The position numbers and the translations under genes are program-made. Of a stretch of 64,000 nucleotides of DNA, positions 11,476 to 20,749 are shown piece by piece. Source of the DNA: JAEMQF01 sp963791595 (GTDB taxonomy: Bacteria > Pseudomonadota > Gammaproteobacteria > Burkholderiales > Burkholderiaceae_C); the NCBI GenBank assembly GCA_963791595.1, contig CAWBTF010000012.1:372001-436000 (forward strand), in the 5' to 3' direction. Position 1 is the first letter of the stretch; each line of letters begins with the position of its first letter. Below the pieces are notes generated by a model that was given only the letters and a program-made list of their open reading frames with translations, was not told the DNA's origin and ran no database searches.

Positions 11476-12737
11476 CGGTCGATCTCCCCGAACACGATGT
11501 CCATCGTGCCGATCACCGCCACGGCGTCGGCAATCATGTGGCCACGTGCCATTTCATCCAATGCGGCAAGGTGGGCGAAGCCGGGCGCGCGGATCTTCAG
11601 CCGGTACGGCTTGTTCGCGCCGTCGCTGACGATGTAGATGCCGAACTCGCCTTTCGGATGCTCCACGCCCGCATAGGCTTCGCCTTCGGGAACGTGGAAG
11701 CCTTCCGTGAAGAGCTTGAAGTGGTGGATCAGCTCTTCCATGCTCGACTTCATGTCCACACGCGGCGGCGGCGCGACCTTGTGGTTCTCGGTGATCACCG
11801 GGCCCTCGTTCGCGCGCAACCACGCGACGCACTGCTGGATGATCTTGTTCGACTGGCGCATTTCTTCCACGCGCACCAGGTAGCGGTCGTAGGTGTCGCC
11901 GTTCACGCCGACGGGGATGTCGAAATCGAGTTTGTCGTAGACCTCGTAGGGCTGCTTCTTGCGCAAGTCCCATTCGATGCCCGAGCCGCGCAGCATCGGC
12001 CCGGTAAAGCCGAGGTTCAGCGCGCGCTCGGGCGAGACGACACCGATGCCCACGGTGCGCTGCTTCCAGATGCGGTTCTCGGTGAGCAGCGTCTCGTATT
12101 CGTCGACGCATTTCGGAAAGCGCTGGGTGAATGCGTCGATGAAATCGAGCATCGAGCCCGAGCGGCTCTCGTTCAGGCGCGCGATCTCCTTGGCCTTGGC
12201 CGCGGTGCTCTTGATCCTGGACGTGTTGTATTGCGGCATGCTGTCCGGCAGGTCGCGGTACACGCCTCCCGGGCGGAAGTAGGCCGCGTGCATGCGCGCG
12301 CCCGAGGCCGCTTCGTACATGTCGAACAGGTCTTCGCGCTCGCGGAAGCAGTAGATGAAGATGTTCATCGCACCGCAGTCCAGGCCATGCGCGCCGAGCC
12401 ACATCAGGTGGTTCAGCAGACGGGTGATCTCGCTGAACATGACGCGGATGTACTGCGCGCGCACCGGCACATCCACGCCGAGCAGCTTCTCGATCGCCAG
12501 GCAGTAGGCGTGCTCGTTGCACATCATCGACACGTAGTCGAGCCGGTCCATGTAGGGCAGCGACTGCATGAAAGTCTTGCTCTCGGCGAGCTTTTCGGTG
12601 GCGCGATGCAACAGGCCGATGTGCGGGTCGGCGCGCTGGATCACTTCGCCGTCGAGTTCGAGCACCAGGCGCAGCACGCCGTGCGCCGCGGGGTGCTGGG
12701 GCCCGAAGTTGAGGGTGTAGTTCTTGATGTCGGCCAT
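11472..12737 (-). CDS. nuoD: NADH-quinone oxidoreductase subunit D
   Basis: 49-kDa-type subunit that forms the quinone-binding site together with NuoB; it is related to the large subunit of [NiFe] hydrogenases but lacks the metal cysteines. The 421-residue protein starts MADIKNYTLNFGPQHPAAHG, with the quinone-site HPAAHG. HIGLLHRATEKLAE, PYMDRLDYVSMMCNEHAY and the C-terminal IVFGEIDR are family signatures. Its ATG shares one base with the nuoC stop and its end overlaps nuoE by 4 bases. Confidence 0.97.
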   Translation of the reverse strand: MADIKNYTLNFGPQHPAAHGVLRLVLELDGEVIQRADPHIGLLHRATEKLAESKTFMQSLPYMDRLDYVSMMCNEHAYCLAIEKLLGVDVPVRAQYIRVMFSEITRLLNHLMWLGAHGLDCGAMNIFIYCFREREDLFDMYEAASGARMHAAYFRPGGVYRDLPDSMPQYNTSRIKSTAAKAKEIARLNESRSGSMLDFIDAFTQRFPKCVDEYETLLTENRIWKQRTVGIGVVSPERALNLGFTGPMLRGSGIEWDLRKKQPYEVYDKLDFDIPVGVNGDTYDRYLVRVEEMRQSNKIIQQCVAWLRANEGPVITENHKVAPPPRVDMKSSMEELIHHFKLFTEGFHVPEGEAYAGVEHPKGEFGIYIVSDGANKPYRLKIRAPGFAHLAALDEMARGHMIADAVAVIGTMDIVFGEIDR

Positions 12738-13333
12738 CAGTGCAAGCCGCCGTAGCGCTCTTCACGAACGATGCGCGGCGTGATTTCGCGCGGCTCGATC
12801 GTCACCGGCTGGTAGATCACGCGCTTGGCCACCGGGTCGTAGCGCATCTCGACGTGGCCCGACGTGGGGAAGTCCTTGCGGAATGGGTGGCCGATGAAAC
12901 CGTAGTCGGTGAGGATGCGCCGCAGGTCGAGGTGGCCTTCGAAGATGATGCCGAACAGATCGAACGCTTCGCGCTCGAACCAGTTGCTCGAACTCCACAC
13001 GTCCGCCAGCGAGTCGACCATCGGCATCTGATCGTCGGCGCAGAACACTTTCAGGCGCAGGCGCCAGTTCTTGCTGACGGACAGCAGATGCGAGACGACG
13101 CAGTAGCGCGGGCCTTCCCACGCGACGTCTTTGTAGCTCGAGTAGTCGACCCCGCACAGATCGATCAACTGCTCGAAGCGCAGCTCCGCATGGTCGCGCA
13201 GCAGCATTGCTGCAGCCAGGTAGTCGCCCGCCGCCACCGTGACGGTGATCTCTTCGCGTTCGCGCACCAGGCGCTTCACTCGTGCGCCGAGCACGGCTTG
13301 CAGCGCCGCTTGCAGGGTGTCGAGTCGGTTCAT
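12737..13333 (-). CDS. nuoC: NADH-quinone oxidoreductase subunit C
   Basis: 30-kDa-type peripheral-arm subunit, here separate from nuoD (fused in E. coli). ATG 13333 (MNRLDTLQAALQ) gives 198 residues; the frame is open further upstream, but that sequence is Arg/Pro-rich and overlaps nuoB. Family signatures are LIDLCGVDY, SNWFEREAFDLFGI, HPFRKDFP and REITPRIVREERY. The stop overlaps the nuoD start by one base. Confidence 0.95.
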   Translation of the reverse strand: MNRLDTLQAALQAVLGARVKRLVREREEITVTVAAGDYLAAAMLLRDHAELRFEQLIDLCGVDYSSYKDVAWEGPRYCVVSHLLSVSKNWRLRLKVFCADDQMPMVDSLADVWSSSNWFEREAFDLFGIIFEGHLDLRRILTDYGFIGHPFRKDFPTSGHVEMRYDPVAKRVIYQPVTIEPREITPRIVREERYGGLH

Positions 13334-13349
13334 GGCCGGCGGCTCACGT

Positions 13350-13826
13350 CTAACGGGCGATCGTGTTCTCGCGCCTGATCTTGGCCTGCAATTGCAGAAT
13401 GCCGTAGAGCAGCGCTTCCGCCGTGGGCGGGCAGCCGGGAACGTACACATCCACCGGAACGATGCGGTCGCAGCCGCGCACCACCGAGTAGCTGTAGTGG
13501 TAGTAGCCGCCGCCGTTCGCGCAACTGCCCATCGAGAGCACCCAGCGCGGCTCGGCCATCTGGTCGTAGACCTTGCGCAGCGCGGGCGCCATTTTGTTGC
13601 ACAGCGTGCCTGCGACGATCATCAAGTCGCTCTGGCGTGGGCTCGGGCGAAACAGCATGCCGAAGCGGTCGATGTCGTAGCGCGCCGCGCCGGCGTGCAT
13701 CATCTCGATCGCGCAACAGGCCAGGCCGAACGTCATCGGCCACAGCGACCCGGTCTTGGACCAGTTGATCACCGTGTCCAGACTCGTCGTGACGAAGCCT
13801 TCTTTCAGGATGCCTTCAATGCCCAT
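13350..13826 (-). CDS. nuoB: NADH-quinone oxidoreductase subunit B (cluster N2)
   Basis: Carries the terminal cluster N2 that reduces quinone. ATG 13826 (MGIEGILKEGFVTTS) gives 158 residues. The unusual tandem-cysteine ligand pair is in FGLACCAIEMMH, with the other two ligands in MGSCANGGGYYHYSYS and VDVYVPGCPPTAEALL. A start 12 codons upstream is open but overlaps nuoA. It lies 5 bases after nuoA and 16 before nuoC. Confidence 0.97.
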   Translation of the reverse strand: MGIEGILKEGFVTTSLDTVINWSKTGSLWPMTFGLACCAIEMMHAGAARYDIDRFGMLFRPSPRQSDLMIVAGTLCNKMAPALRKVYDQMAEPRWVLSMGSCANGGGYYHYSYSVVRGCDRIVPVDVYVPGCPPTAEALLYGILQLQAKIRRENTIAR

Positions 13827-13831
13827 GATGT

Positions 13832-14191
13832 TCACTCCCAGTCGAGAGCGCCCTTCTTCCATTCGTAGGCAAAGCCGACCACCAGGATCAACAGGAACAC
13901 CATCATCGCCCAGAAGCCCACGGGGCCGATCTCGCGCAGCGCTACCGCCCAGGGGAAGAGGAAGGCGATCTCGAGGTCGAACAGGATGAACAGGATGGCG
14001 ACGAGGTAGTAGCGCACGTCAAACTTCATGCGCGCGTCTTCGAAGGCTTCGAAGCCGCATTCATAGGGGGAGTTTTTCGCCGCGTCGGGCCGGCGCGGGC
14101 CGAGCACGAAACCCAGCACCTGAGGCGCGATACCGACACCTGCGCCGACCAGAATGAACAGAATCACCGGGAGGTAAGGTTCCAGATTCAT
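13832..14191 (-). CDS. nuoA: NADH-quinone oxidoreductase subunit A
   Basis: Three-helix membrane subunit of complex I and the first gene of the operon. The 119 residues contain the conserved loop NSPYECGFEAFEDARMKFDVR, the quinone-tunnel loop with the switchable Cys, and FLFPWAVALREIG. ATG 14191 follows an 82-base spacer after the tRNA-Leu gene, so a nuo promoter may lie there, or transcription may read through from secG-tRNA. I could not identify a convincing -35/-10 pair. Confidence 0.96.
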   Translation of the reverse strand: MNLEPYLPVILFILVGAGVGIAPQVLGFVLGPRRPDAAKNSPYECGFEAFEDARMKFDVRYYLVAILFILFDLEIAFLFPWAVALREIGPVGFWAMMVFLLILVVGFAYEWKKGALDWE

Positions 14192-14273
14192 GGTCGGTCG
14201 TTCAAGGCGCGATCTTTGTTTTGATGAGGTACGACGCTGCGCGAGAGCGGTGGCGTCGATGCGCGAATTCTTC

Positions 14274-14358
14274 TGGTGCCGACGGCGAGACTCGAACTCG
14301 CACAGCTTTCGCCACTACCCCCTCAAGATAGCGTGTCTACCAATTTCACCACGTCGGC
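14274..14358 (-). tRNA. tRNA-Leu (anticodon GAG)
   Basis: An 85-base gene including an encoded CCA. The acceptor stem GCCGACG pairs with CGTCGGC, followed by discriminator A and CCA. The anticodon arm is CTATC-TTGAGGG-GGTAG, giving anticodon GAG, which reads CTC and CTT codons. A long variable arm (GTGGCGAAAGCTGTG region), typical of tRNA-Leu, and a T-arm GCGAG-TTCGAGT-CTCGC are present. It sits between secG and nuoA in the same direction, the standard arrangement in Burkholderiales. Confidence 0.96.
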
Positions 14359-14551
14359 GCTGCACCACGGTCGAGGTCTGGATCGCCTTTATGGGCTCAC
14401 TCACTGGGCTCACCAAACAGCCGACGATTCTAACCACAAGACTTTGCGCCGACGCGCGATACGCGCAGTGTCGAACGCATGACGCCGAGTCGGGTTGCGC
14501 CCGCGCAAATTCGCAGGCTCGCAGACGCGCGCGAGCGCGGCTGCGGCAATG

Positions 14552-14971
14552 TCACTTCGTCGGGATCGCCCCAGCGCCCGATGCCGCGGGAGCCGGCGTC
14601 GGCAACACGGCCGTGCTCGGCGCGGGAACGCCTGCCACCCCACCTGGCGGAATCTGCTCGGCGCCGCTGGGCGCAACGCCCGAGGCCGCCGCCGCAGGCC
14701 GGTCGAGCACGCTGCCCCCACGCGACGGAGTGCGGTCGTTCGCGGTGTACGCAAGCGACAGCGTGCACACGAAGAACACGGCGGCGCACACGGCGGTGAA
14801 GCGCGACAGGAAGTTCGCGCTGCCAGTCGCGCCGAACAAACTGCCCGATGCCCCGCTACCGAACGAGGCTCCCATGTCGGCGCCCTTGCCATGCTGGATC
14901 AGCACCAAGCCGATCATCACGAGGGCCGACAGGATCTGCAGCGCCACGACGAGATTCATCAACACATTCAT
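14552..14971 (-). CDS. secG: Preprotein translocase subunit SecG
   Basis: Small membrane component of the SecYEG export channel. The 139-residue protein starts MNVLMNLVVALQILSALVMI and has two membrane helices (about residues 5-25 and 55-77). The conserved cytosolic loop reads HGKGADMGASFGSGASGSLFG. The C-terminal ~60 residues are an Ala/Pro/Gly-rich tail that varies between species. It lies 43 bases after tpiA, with tRNA-Leu about 190 bases further on; that intervening stretch holds nothing else I can support. Confidence 0.94.
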   Translation of the reverse strand: MNVLMNLVVALQILSALVMIGLVLIQHGKGADMGASFGSGASGSLFGATGSANFLSRFTAVCAAVFFVCTLSLAYTANDRTPSRGGSVLDRPAAAASGVAPSGAEQIPPGGVAGVPAPSTAVLPTPAPAASGAGAIPTK

Positions 14972-15014
14972 TCGATCGACTCCGGGGAAAACAGTGCGCG
15001 GGTTCGTTGAGCGT

Positions 15015-15758
<744 letters not shown>

Positions 15759-15789
15759 GCTGCGTACCTCCGGTGCGTAACGGCGCCGC

Positions 15790-16776
15790 TCACCACGTCA
15801 AGACGAGCTTGCCGATGTGCTGGTTGCTCTCCATCAGCGCATGCGCCGCAGCCGCTTGCGCCGCAGGGAACGTCTGATGAATCACCGGCTTGATCTTGCC
15901 GGATTCCAGCCACGGCCAGACCTTTTCGCGCAGAGACTTGGCGATCGCACCCTTGAATGCGATCGGCCGCGGGCGCAACGTCGAGCCGGTGATCGTGAGG
16001 CGCTTGCGCAGCACGACGCCGGCGTCGATCTGCGAATCGACTCCGCCCTGCACCGCGATGATCACGAGCCGCGCGTCTTCCGCCATGCACTTGATTTCGC
16101 GCGCGATGTAGGCACCGGCCACCATGTCGAGCACGACGTTGACGCCGCGTTTGTCGGTGATGCGCAGCACCTCATCGGCGAAATCCGCGGTGCGGTAATT
16201 GATCGCGTGGTCCGCGCCGAGTTCGATGCAGGCCTTGCACTTCTCGTCGCTGCCGGCCGTGGCGATCACGACCGCTCCCGCGGCCTTGGCCATCTGGATC
16301 GCGGTGACGCCGATGCCGCTGGTGCCGCCCTGAATCAGCAGCGTCTCGCCGGGTTGCAAACGCGCACGGTCGAAGACGTTGGACCAGACGGTGAAAAAGG
16401 TTTCGGGCAGGCTGGCCGCTTCGATGTCGGTCAAGCGCTTGGGGCTCGGCAGACACTGAGGAATCGGCGCGGTGCACAGTTGCGCATATCCGCCACCCGC
16501 GACGAGCGCGCAGACGCGATCGCCCACATTGAGGCCGGCGGCTTTCATCGCCGCCGCGTCGCCGCTGACGATCACGCCCGCGACTTCGAGCCCCGGCAAA
16601 TCGGACGCCCCCGGCGGCACCGGGTAGTGGCCCTTGCGTTGCAAGACGTCGGGCCGGTTCACGCCGGCCGCCGCCACCTTGATCAGCACCTCACCGGCGC
16701 CGGCCACCGGGTCGGGGCGCTGCACCGGGCGCAGCACTTCGGGTGCGCCGTAGCTCGAAATTTCGATGGCGTTCAT
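15790..16776 (-). CDS. NAD(P)H-quinone oxidoreductase, zinc-free MDR family (PIG3/QOR-like)
   Basis: A medium-chain dehydrogenase/reductase without the structural-zinc cysteines, closest in pattern to the PIG3/TP53I3 quinone oxidoreductase group. The 328 residues start MNAIEISSYGAPEVLRPV. They show GRoES-like signatures (GEVLIKVAAAGVNRPDVLQ) and a Rossmann nucleotide-binding motif (LIQGGTSGIGVTAIQMAKA). The substrate cannot be read from sequence; reduction of quinones or enals with NADPH is the family expectation. It lies 55 bases after pnp, an arrangement common in Burkholderiales. Confidence 0.88.
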   Translation of the reverse strand: MNAIEISSYGAPEVLRPVQRPDPVAGAGEVLIKVAAAGVNRPDVLQRKGHYPVPPGASDLPGLEVAGVIVSGDAAAMKAAGLNVGDRVCALVAGGGYAQLCTAPIPQCLPSPKRLTDIEAASLPETFFTVWSNVFDRARLQPGETLLIQGGTSGIGVTAIQMAKAAGAVVIATAGSDEKCKACIELGADHAINYRTADFADEVLRITDKRGVNVVLDMVAGAYIAREIKCMAEDARLVIIAVQGGVDSQIDAGVVLRKRLTITGSTLRPRPIAFKGAIAKSLREKVWPWLESGKIKPVIHQTFPAAQAAAAHALMESNQHIGKLVLTW

Positions 16777-16831
16777 GCAAGTCTCCGGGAGCCTGGGTCG
16801 CTGCTCAGATGGCTTCTGCCCTCTTGTGGTG

Positions 16832-18950
16832 TCACTCCTGGTGCACCGGCGCAGGCTGTGCGTCGCGGTCCAGCAGGGCCTTCATCGACAGCTTGACGCG
16901 GCCCTTCTCGTCGGTCTCGAGCACCTTGACCTTGACGATCTGGCCTTCCTTCAGAAAGTCGGTGACCTTCTCGACGCGCTGGTGCGCGATCTGGCTGATG
17001 TGCAGCAGCCCATCCTTGCCTGGCATCAGGTTCACGAGCGCGCCGAAGTCGAGGATCTTCGTGATCGGGCCCTCGTACACCTTGCCCACTTCCACTTCCG
17101 CGGTGATCTCCTCGATGCGCTTCTTGGCGTAGGCGGCCTTGTCGCCGTCGGTCGAGGCGATCGTGATCGTGCCGTCTTCGCCGATGTCGATCGTGGTGCC
17201 GGTCTCTTCCGTCAGCGCGCGGATCGTCGCGCCGCCCTTGCCGATCACGTCGCGGATCTTCTCCGGGTTGATCTTCATCGTGTACAGGCGCGGTGCGAAC
17301 TGCGACACCTCGGTCTTTGCGCCGCCCATCGCCTCCACCATCTTGGCCAGGATGTGCAGCCGCGCTTCCTTGGCCTGCGCCAATGCGACCTGCATGATTT
17401 CCTTCGTGATGCCCTGGATCTTGATGTCCATCTGCAGCGCGGTGATGCCGGTCGTGGTGCCCGCCACCTTGAAGTCCATGTCGCCCAGGTGATCTTCGTC
17501 GCCCAGGATGTCGGTGAGCACCGCGAAGCGGTTCGCGTCCTTGATCAGGCCCATCGCGATTCCGGCCACATGCGCCTTGAGCGGCACACCGGCGTCCATC
17601 AGCGCGAGGCAGCCGCCGCACACCGAGGCCATCGACGATGAGCCGTTCGACTCAGTGATTTCGGAGACGACGCGCATCGAATACGGAAAGTCGGCCGGGC
17701 TCGGCAACACCGCGACAAGCGCGCGCTTGGCCAAGCGGCCGTGGCCGATTTCGCGGCGCTTGGGCGTTCCCACGCGGCCGGTTTCTCCGGTGGCGAACGG
17801 CGGCATGTTGTAGTGGAGCATGAACTGCTCGGTGAACTCGCCCGCCAGCGCGTCGATGCGCTGCGCGTCGCGCGCGGTGCCCAGCGTGGCAGCGACCAGC
17901 GCCTGCGTTTCGCCGCGCGTGAACAGCGCCGAGCCGTGAACCCGCGGCAGCACGCCGTTGCGGATTTCGATGGCGCGAACGGTGCGCGTGTCGCGCCCGT
18001 CGATGCGTGGTTCGCCGGCCAGGATTTGGCTGCGAACGATGCGCGCTTCGATGTCGAACAGCATGCTTTCCAGCTTGACTTCGTCGAATGCCGCGCCTTC
18101 TGCCTTCAACGCCGTCTTGGCGTTGGCATAGGCCTCACGGCAGGCTTGCGTGCGTGCCTGCTTCGAGCGGATCTGGTACGCGGCGCGCAGCGGCCCTTCG
18201 GCCAGCCCGCTGAGCTTGGCGATGAAGGCTTCATCCTTGGCGGGCGCGGCCCAGTCCCAGGCCGGCCTGCCGGCGTCACGCACCAGGTCGTGAATCGCGT
18301 TGATGGCAATGTTGCCCTGCTCGTGGCCGAACACCACGCCGCCGAGCATGATTTCTTCGCTCAGCTGCTGCGCTTCGCTCTCCACCATCAACACAGCCGC
18401 TTCCGTGCCGGCGACGATCAATTCCATCTGCGACGTGGAGAGCTGGGTCTTGCCCGGGTTCAGCACGTACTGGCCGTCGACGTAGCCGACGCGCGCCGCG
18501 CCGATCGGGCCGTTGAACGGAATTCCCGAGATCGCCAGCGCGGCGCTCGCGCCGATCATCGCCGCGATGTCGGCCTGGACTTCCGGGTTCAACGACAGCA
18601 CGTGAATGACGACCTGCACTTCGTTGAAGAAGCCGTCCGGGAACAGCGGGCGCAGCGGCCTGTCGATCAGGCGCGAGGTCAGCGTTTCCAGTTCGCTCGG
18701 GCGCCCTTCGCGCTTGAAAAAGCTGCCGGGGATCTTGCCTGCGGCGTAGGTCTTCTCGATGTAGTCGACCGTCAGCGGGAAGAAGTCCTGCCCGGGCTTG
18801 GCGTTCTTCGCCGCAACGACGGTGGCGAGGATGACGGTGTCTTCAATGTCGACGAGCACGGCGCCGCTGGCCTGGCGCGCGATTTCGCCGGTTTCCATGG
18901 TGACCTTGTGGCCACCCCAATTGGAATGTCTTCGTGATTTTCTTGAACAT
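16832..18950 (-). CDS. pnp: Polyribonucleotide nucleotidyltransferase, with an apparent +1 frameshift near the start
   Basis: PNPase degrades RNA 3'-5' phosphorolytically. The expected N-terminus MFKKITKTFQ begins at ATG 18950, but one extra T at 18919-18920 throws the frame off. Without it the reading is WGGHKVTMETGEIARQASG, continuous with the 688-residue main frame. The span of 2119 bases is one more than a multiple of three, and the corrected protein is about 705 residues, normal for the family. Domains are two RNase PH folds (1-310 and 320-540), KH (VIGKGGATIRAL) and S1 (GALVNLMPGKDGLLHIS). As written, translation could only start inside at ATG 18898, losing the first ~17 residues. rpsO lies upstream. 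Confidence 0.93.
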
Positions 18951-19033
18951 GCTCATGTGCATTTCTCCGGTGAGGGCTGGCCGCAAAAGGGCGGCTCAGC
19001 GGGGCGGAGCACCGGGCAGTCGTGGCGTGATGC

Positions 19034-19071
19034 CATTCCAGTGGTGTTCCGCGCGGAACATCGATGGAATG
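19034..19071 (-). promoter_or_regulatory. Long nested palindrome in the rpsO-pnp spacer
   Basis: CATTCCA pairs with TGGAATG on the outside. Inside, TGTTCCGCGCGGAACA is a perfect 16-base palindrome, and a 4-by-4 mismatch separates the two stems. As RNA (minus strand) it would fold into a 38-base stem 84 bases upstream of the pnp start and 108 bases after the rpsO stop. In E. coli the pnp leader carries a stem cleaved by RNase III as part of PNPase autoregulation, so a similar role is a reasonable inference; an rpsO 3'-end hairpin is the alternative. Confidence 0.6.
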
Positions 19072-19178
19072 ACACAGCGGCGCCAGGATGACGGGGTGAC
19101 TCCCGTGAGCCGAACCCGGAGCCTGCACTGGCGAATTCCAGACAGGGCTCCATGGTCAGACTCGGCTTGGTGGCAAGC

Positions 19179-19448
19179 TTACTTGCGCAGACCCAATTTC
19201 TGGATCAACGCGGTATAGCGCTCAGCGTCGGTTTCTTTGAGGTAGGTCAACAGGCTCTTGCGCCGGTTCACCATCTTGAGCAGACCCCGCCGACCATGGT
19301 GGTCCTTCAAGTGGGTCTTGAAGTGCGGAGTGAGTTCGTTGATGCGGTCGGTCAGCAGTGCGACTTGCACTTCGGGCGAACCGGTGTCGGTGGTGCTGCG
19401 CGCGTTGGCCTTGACGATTTCGGCCTTGCGTGCCGTGGTGGCGGTCAT
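19179..19448 (-). CDS. rpsO: 30S ribosomal protein S15
   Basis: Primary 16S rRNA-binding protein that organises the central domain of the 30S subunit. ATG 19448 (MTATTARKAEIV) gives 89 residues, the family standard. Conserved rRNA contacts are visible in DTGSPEVQVALLTDRI, HFKTHLKDHHGRRGLL and VNRRKSLLTYLK. It is followed by pnp after a 228-base spacer; rpsO-pnp linkage is near universal in proteobacteria. Confidence 0.97.
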   Translation of the reverse strand: MTATTARKAEIVKANARSTTDTGSPEVQVALLTDRINELTPHFKTHLKDHHGRRGLLKMVNRRKSLLTYLKETDAERYTALIQKLGLRK

Positions 19449-19596
19449 ACTCGTTTCCTGCTTGAGGGGGAACCGAGCGCCCAGCGCCAGAGTTTGGCAA
19501 CAAGGCACCGCGGTTCCGATGGATCACTTGCGGACACCGGTGAAACCGACCGGTGCCGTGCTGGCTCTCGAACCTTGGCGGTCCGAGAAGTGCGGG

Positions 19597-19602
19597 ATTA
19601 TA
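19597..19602 (-). promoter_or_regulatory. Candidate -10 element (TATAAT) for rpsO-pnp
   Basis: A perfect TATAAT on the minus strand overlaps the stop codon of the upstream aminotransferase gene, about 148 bases before the rpsO start. No good -35 hexamer is seen at 16-18 bases upstream, so the assignment rests on the -10 and the position alone. Confidence 0.35.
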
Positions 19603-20749
19603 GGCCCAGCGCGCGGGCCAGCCGCTGCACCCCTTGCGTCAGCCGACCGGGCTCGCGCGTCGCGAAGCACCAGCGCAGCCACCCCTCGCCCTGCGGCCCG
19701 AACGCGACGCCCGGCGCGAGGCCAAGCCCAGCTTGCGCGACCAGGCGCTTCGCGAAGGCCAGCGAATCGGTCTGACCTTCGATCCGAAAGAAGGCGTACA
19801 TCCCCGCATCCGGCATCGCCAGCTCGATCCCCGGCAGCGCCGCGAGCTGGGGCACAAGCGTGTCGCGGCAGGTCTTCAGTCGCTGCACCAGCGCCGGCAC
19901 GGACTCATCGGCCTGGGCCAATGCCGCGATGCCGGCACGCTGCACGAAGGTCGGCGCGCAAGACGTGTTGAACTCGATCAGCTTGCCCAAAGCGTCCATC
20001 GTGTTCGCCGGCGCAACCAGCCAACCCAGGCGCCAGCCCGTCATCACGAAGCTCTTGGAGAAGCTGTGCGCGACGATCAGCCTGTCGTCGGGCGAGGCGA
20101 TGTCGAGAAAACTCGGCGCGCAGCGCTGCCCGGGCACGTAGTAGAGCCGCTCGTAGACCTCGTCGGCGACGATCCAGGTTCCGGTGCGCCGGCAGTGCGC
20201 GAGCAGCGCCTCTTGTTCGGCACGCGTCAACGCCCAGCCGGTGGGATTGTTCGGCGCGTTGACGAGCAGCACCTTCGTCTTCGGCGTCACCGCGTCGAGC
20301 AGGCTTTGCAAGTCCAGGCGCCAAGCACCGGCCTGCGCGCGCAGCGGCACGGGTTTCACGACCGCGCCGAGGATCTGCGGCTGCGCCGTCAGGTTCGGCC
20401 AAATCGGCACCACCGCGACCACCTCGTCGCCTGCATCCAGCAGCATCTGCATCGCCAGCATCAATGCGTTCACGCCGCTCGACGTGACGGCGATGCGCTC
20501 CATCGGCACGGGCCTATGGAGCCCGCTCACGTAGACCGAGAGCGCCGCGCGCAGCTCAGGCAGGCCGAAGTTGTGCGCGTAAAAGGTCTCGCCCGCGGCG
20601 ATGGACCGCGCCGCGGCCTCGCCGATGTAGCCCGGCGTGGCTTCGTCGCTTTCGCCGAACCAGAACGCGAGCACGTCGCCACGCCCGATGCCGGCGTTCG
20701 CGACTTCGCGGATCTTCGATGCCGGCAGTTGCTCGATCGCGCGTCTCAT
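19598..20749 (-). CDS. Pyridoxal-phosphate aminotransferase, class I/II
   Basis: Fold-type I aminotransferase of 383 residues. ATG 20749 (MRRAIEQLPASKIREVAN) overlaps the tsaD stop by 4 bases (ATGA). Signatures are VNAPNNPTG (substrate and cofactor contacts), DEVYERLYY (Asp to the pyridine nitrogen), the Schiff-base lysine in VAHSFSKSFVMTGWRLGW, and the carboxylate-binding Arg near WLRWCFATREPGRL. The substrate cannot be assigned; aspartate, alanine or aromatic amino acids are possible. It is the last gene of the isc-tsaD transcription unit. Confidence 0.88.
   Translation of the reverse strand: MRRAIEQLPASKIREVANAGIGRGDVLAFWFGESDEATPGYIGEAAARSIAAGETFYAHNFGLPELRAALSVYVSGLHRPVPMERIAVTSSGVNALMLAMQMLLDAGDEVVAVVPIWPNLTAQPQILGAVVKPVPLRAQAGAWRLDLQSLLDAVTPKTKVLLVNAPNNPTGWALTRAEQEALLAHCRRTGTWIVADEVYERLYYVPGQRCAPSFLDIASPDDRLIVAHSFSKSFVMTGWRLGWLVAPANTMDALGKLIEFNTSCAPTFVQRAGIAALAQADESVPALVQRLKTCRDTLVPQLAALPGIELAMPDAGMYAFFRIEGQTDSLAFAKRLVAQAGLGLAPGVAFGPQGEGWLRWCFATREPGRLTQGVQRLARALGL

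Noticed and set aside
14274..14358. tRNA-Leu as an integration site of a mobile element
   Set aside because: No integrase, direct repeat of the tRNA 3' end or foreign-looking gene flanks it; the surrounding gene order is the standard chromosomal one.
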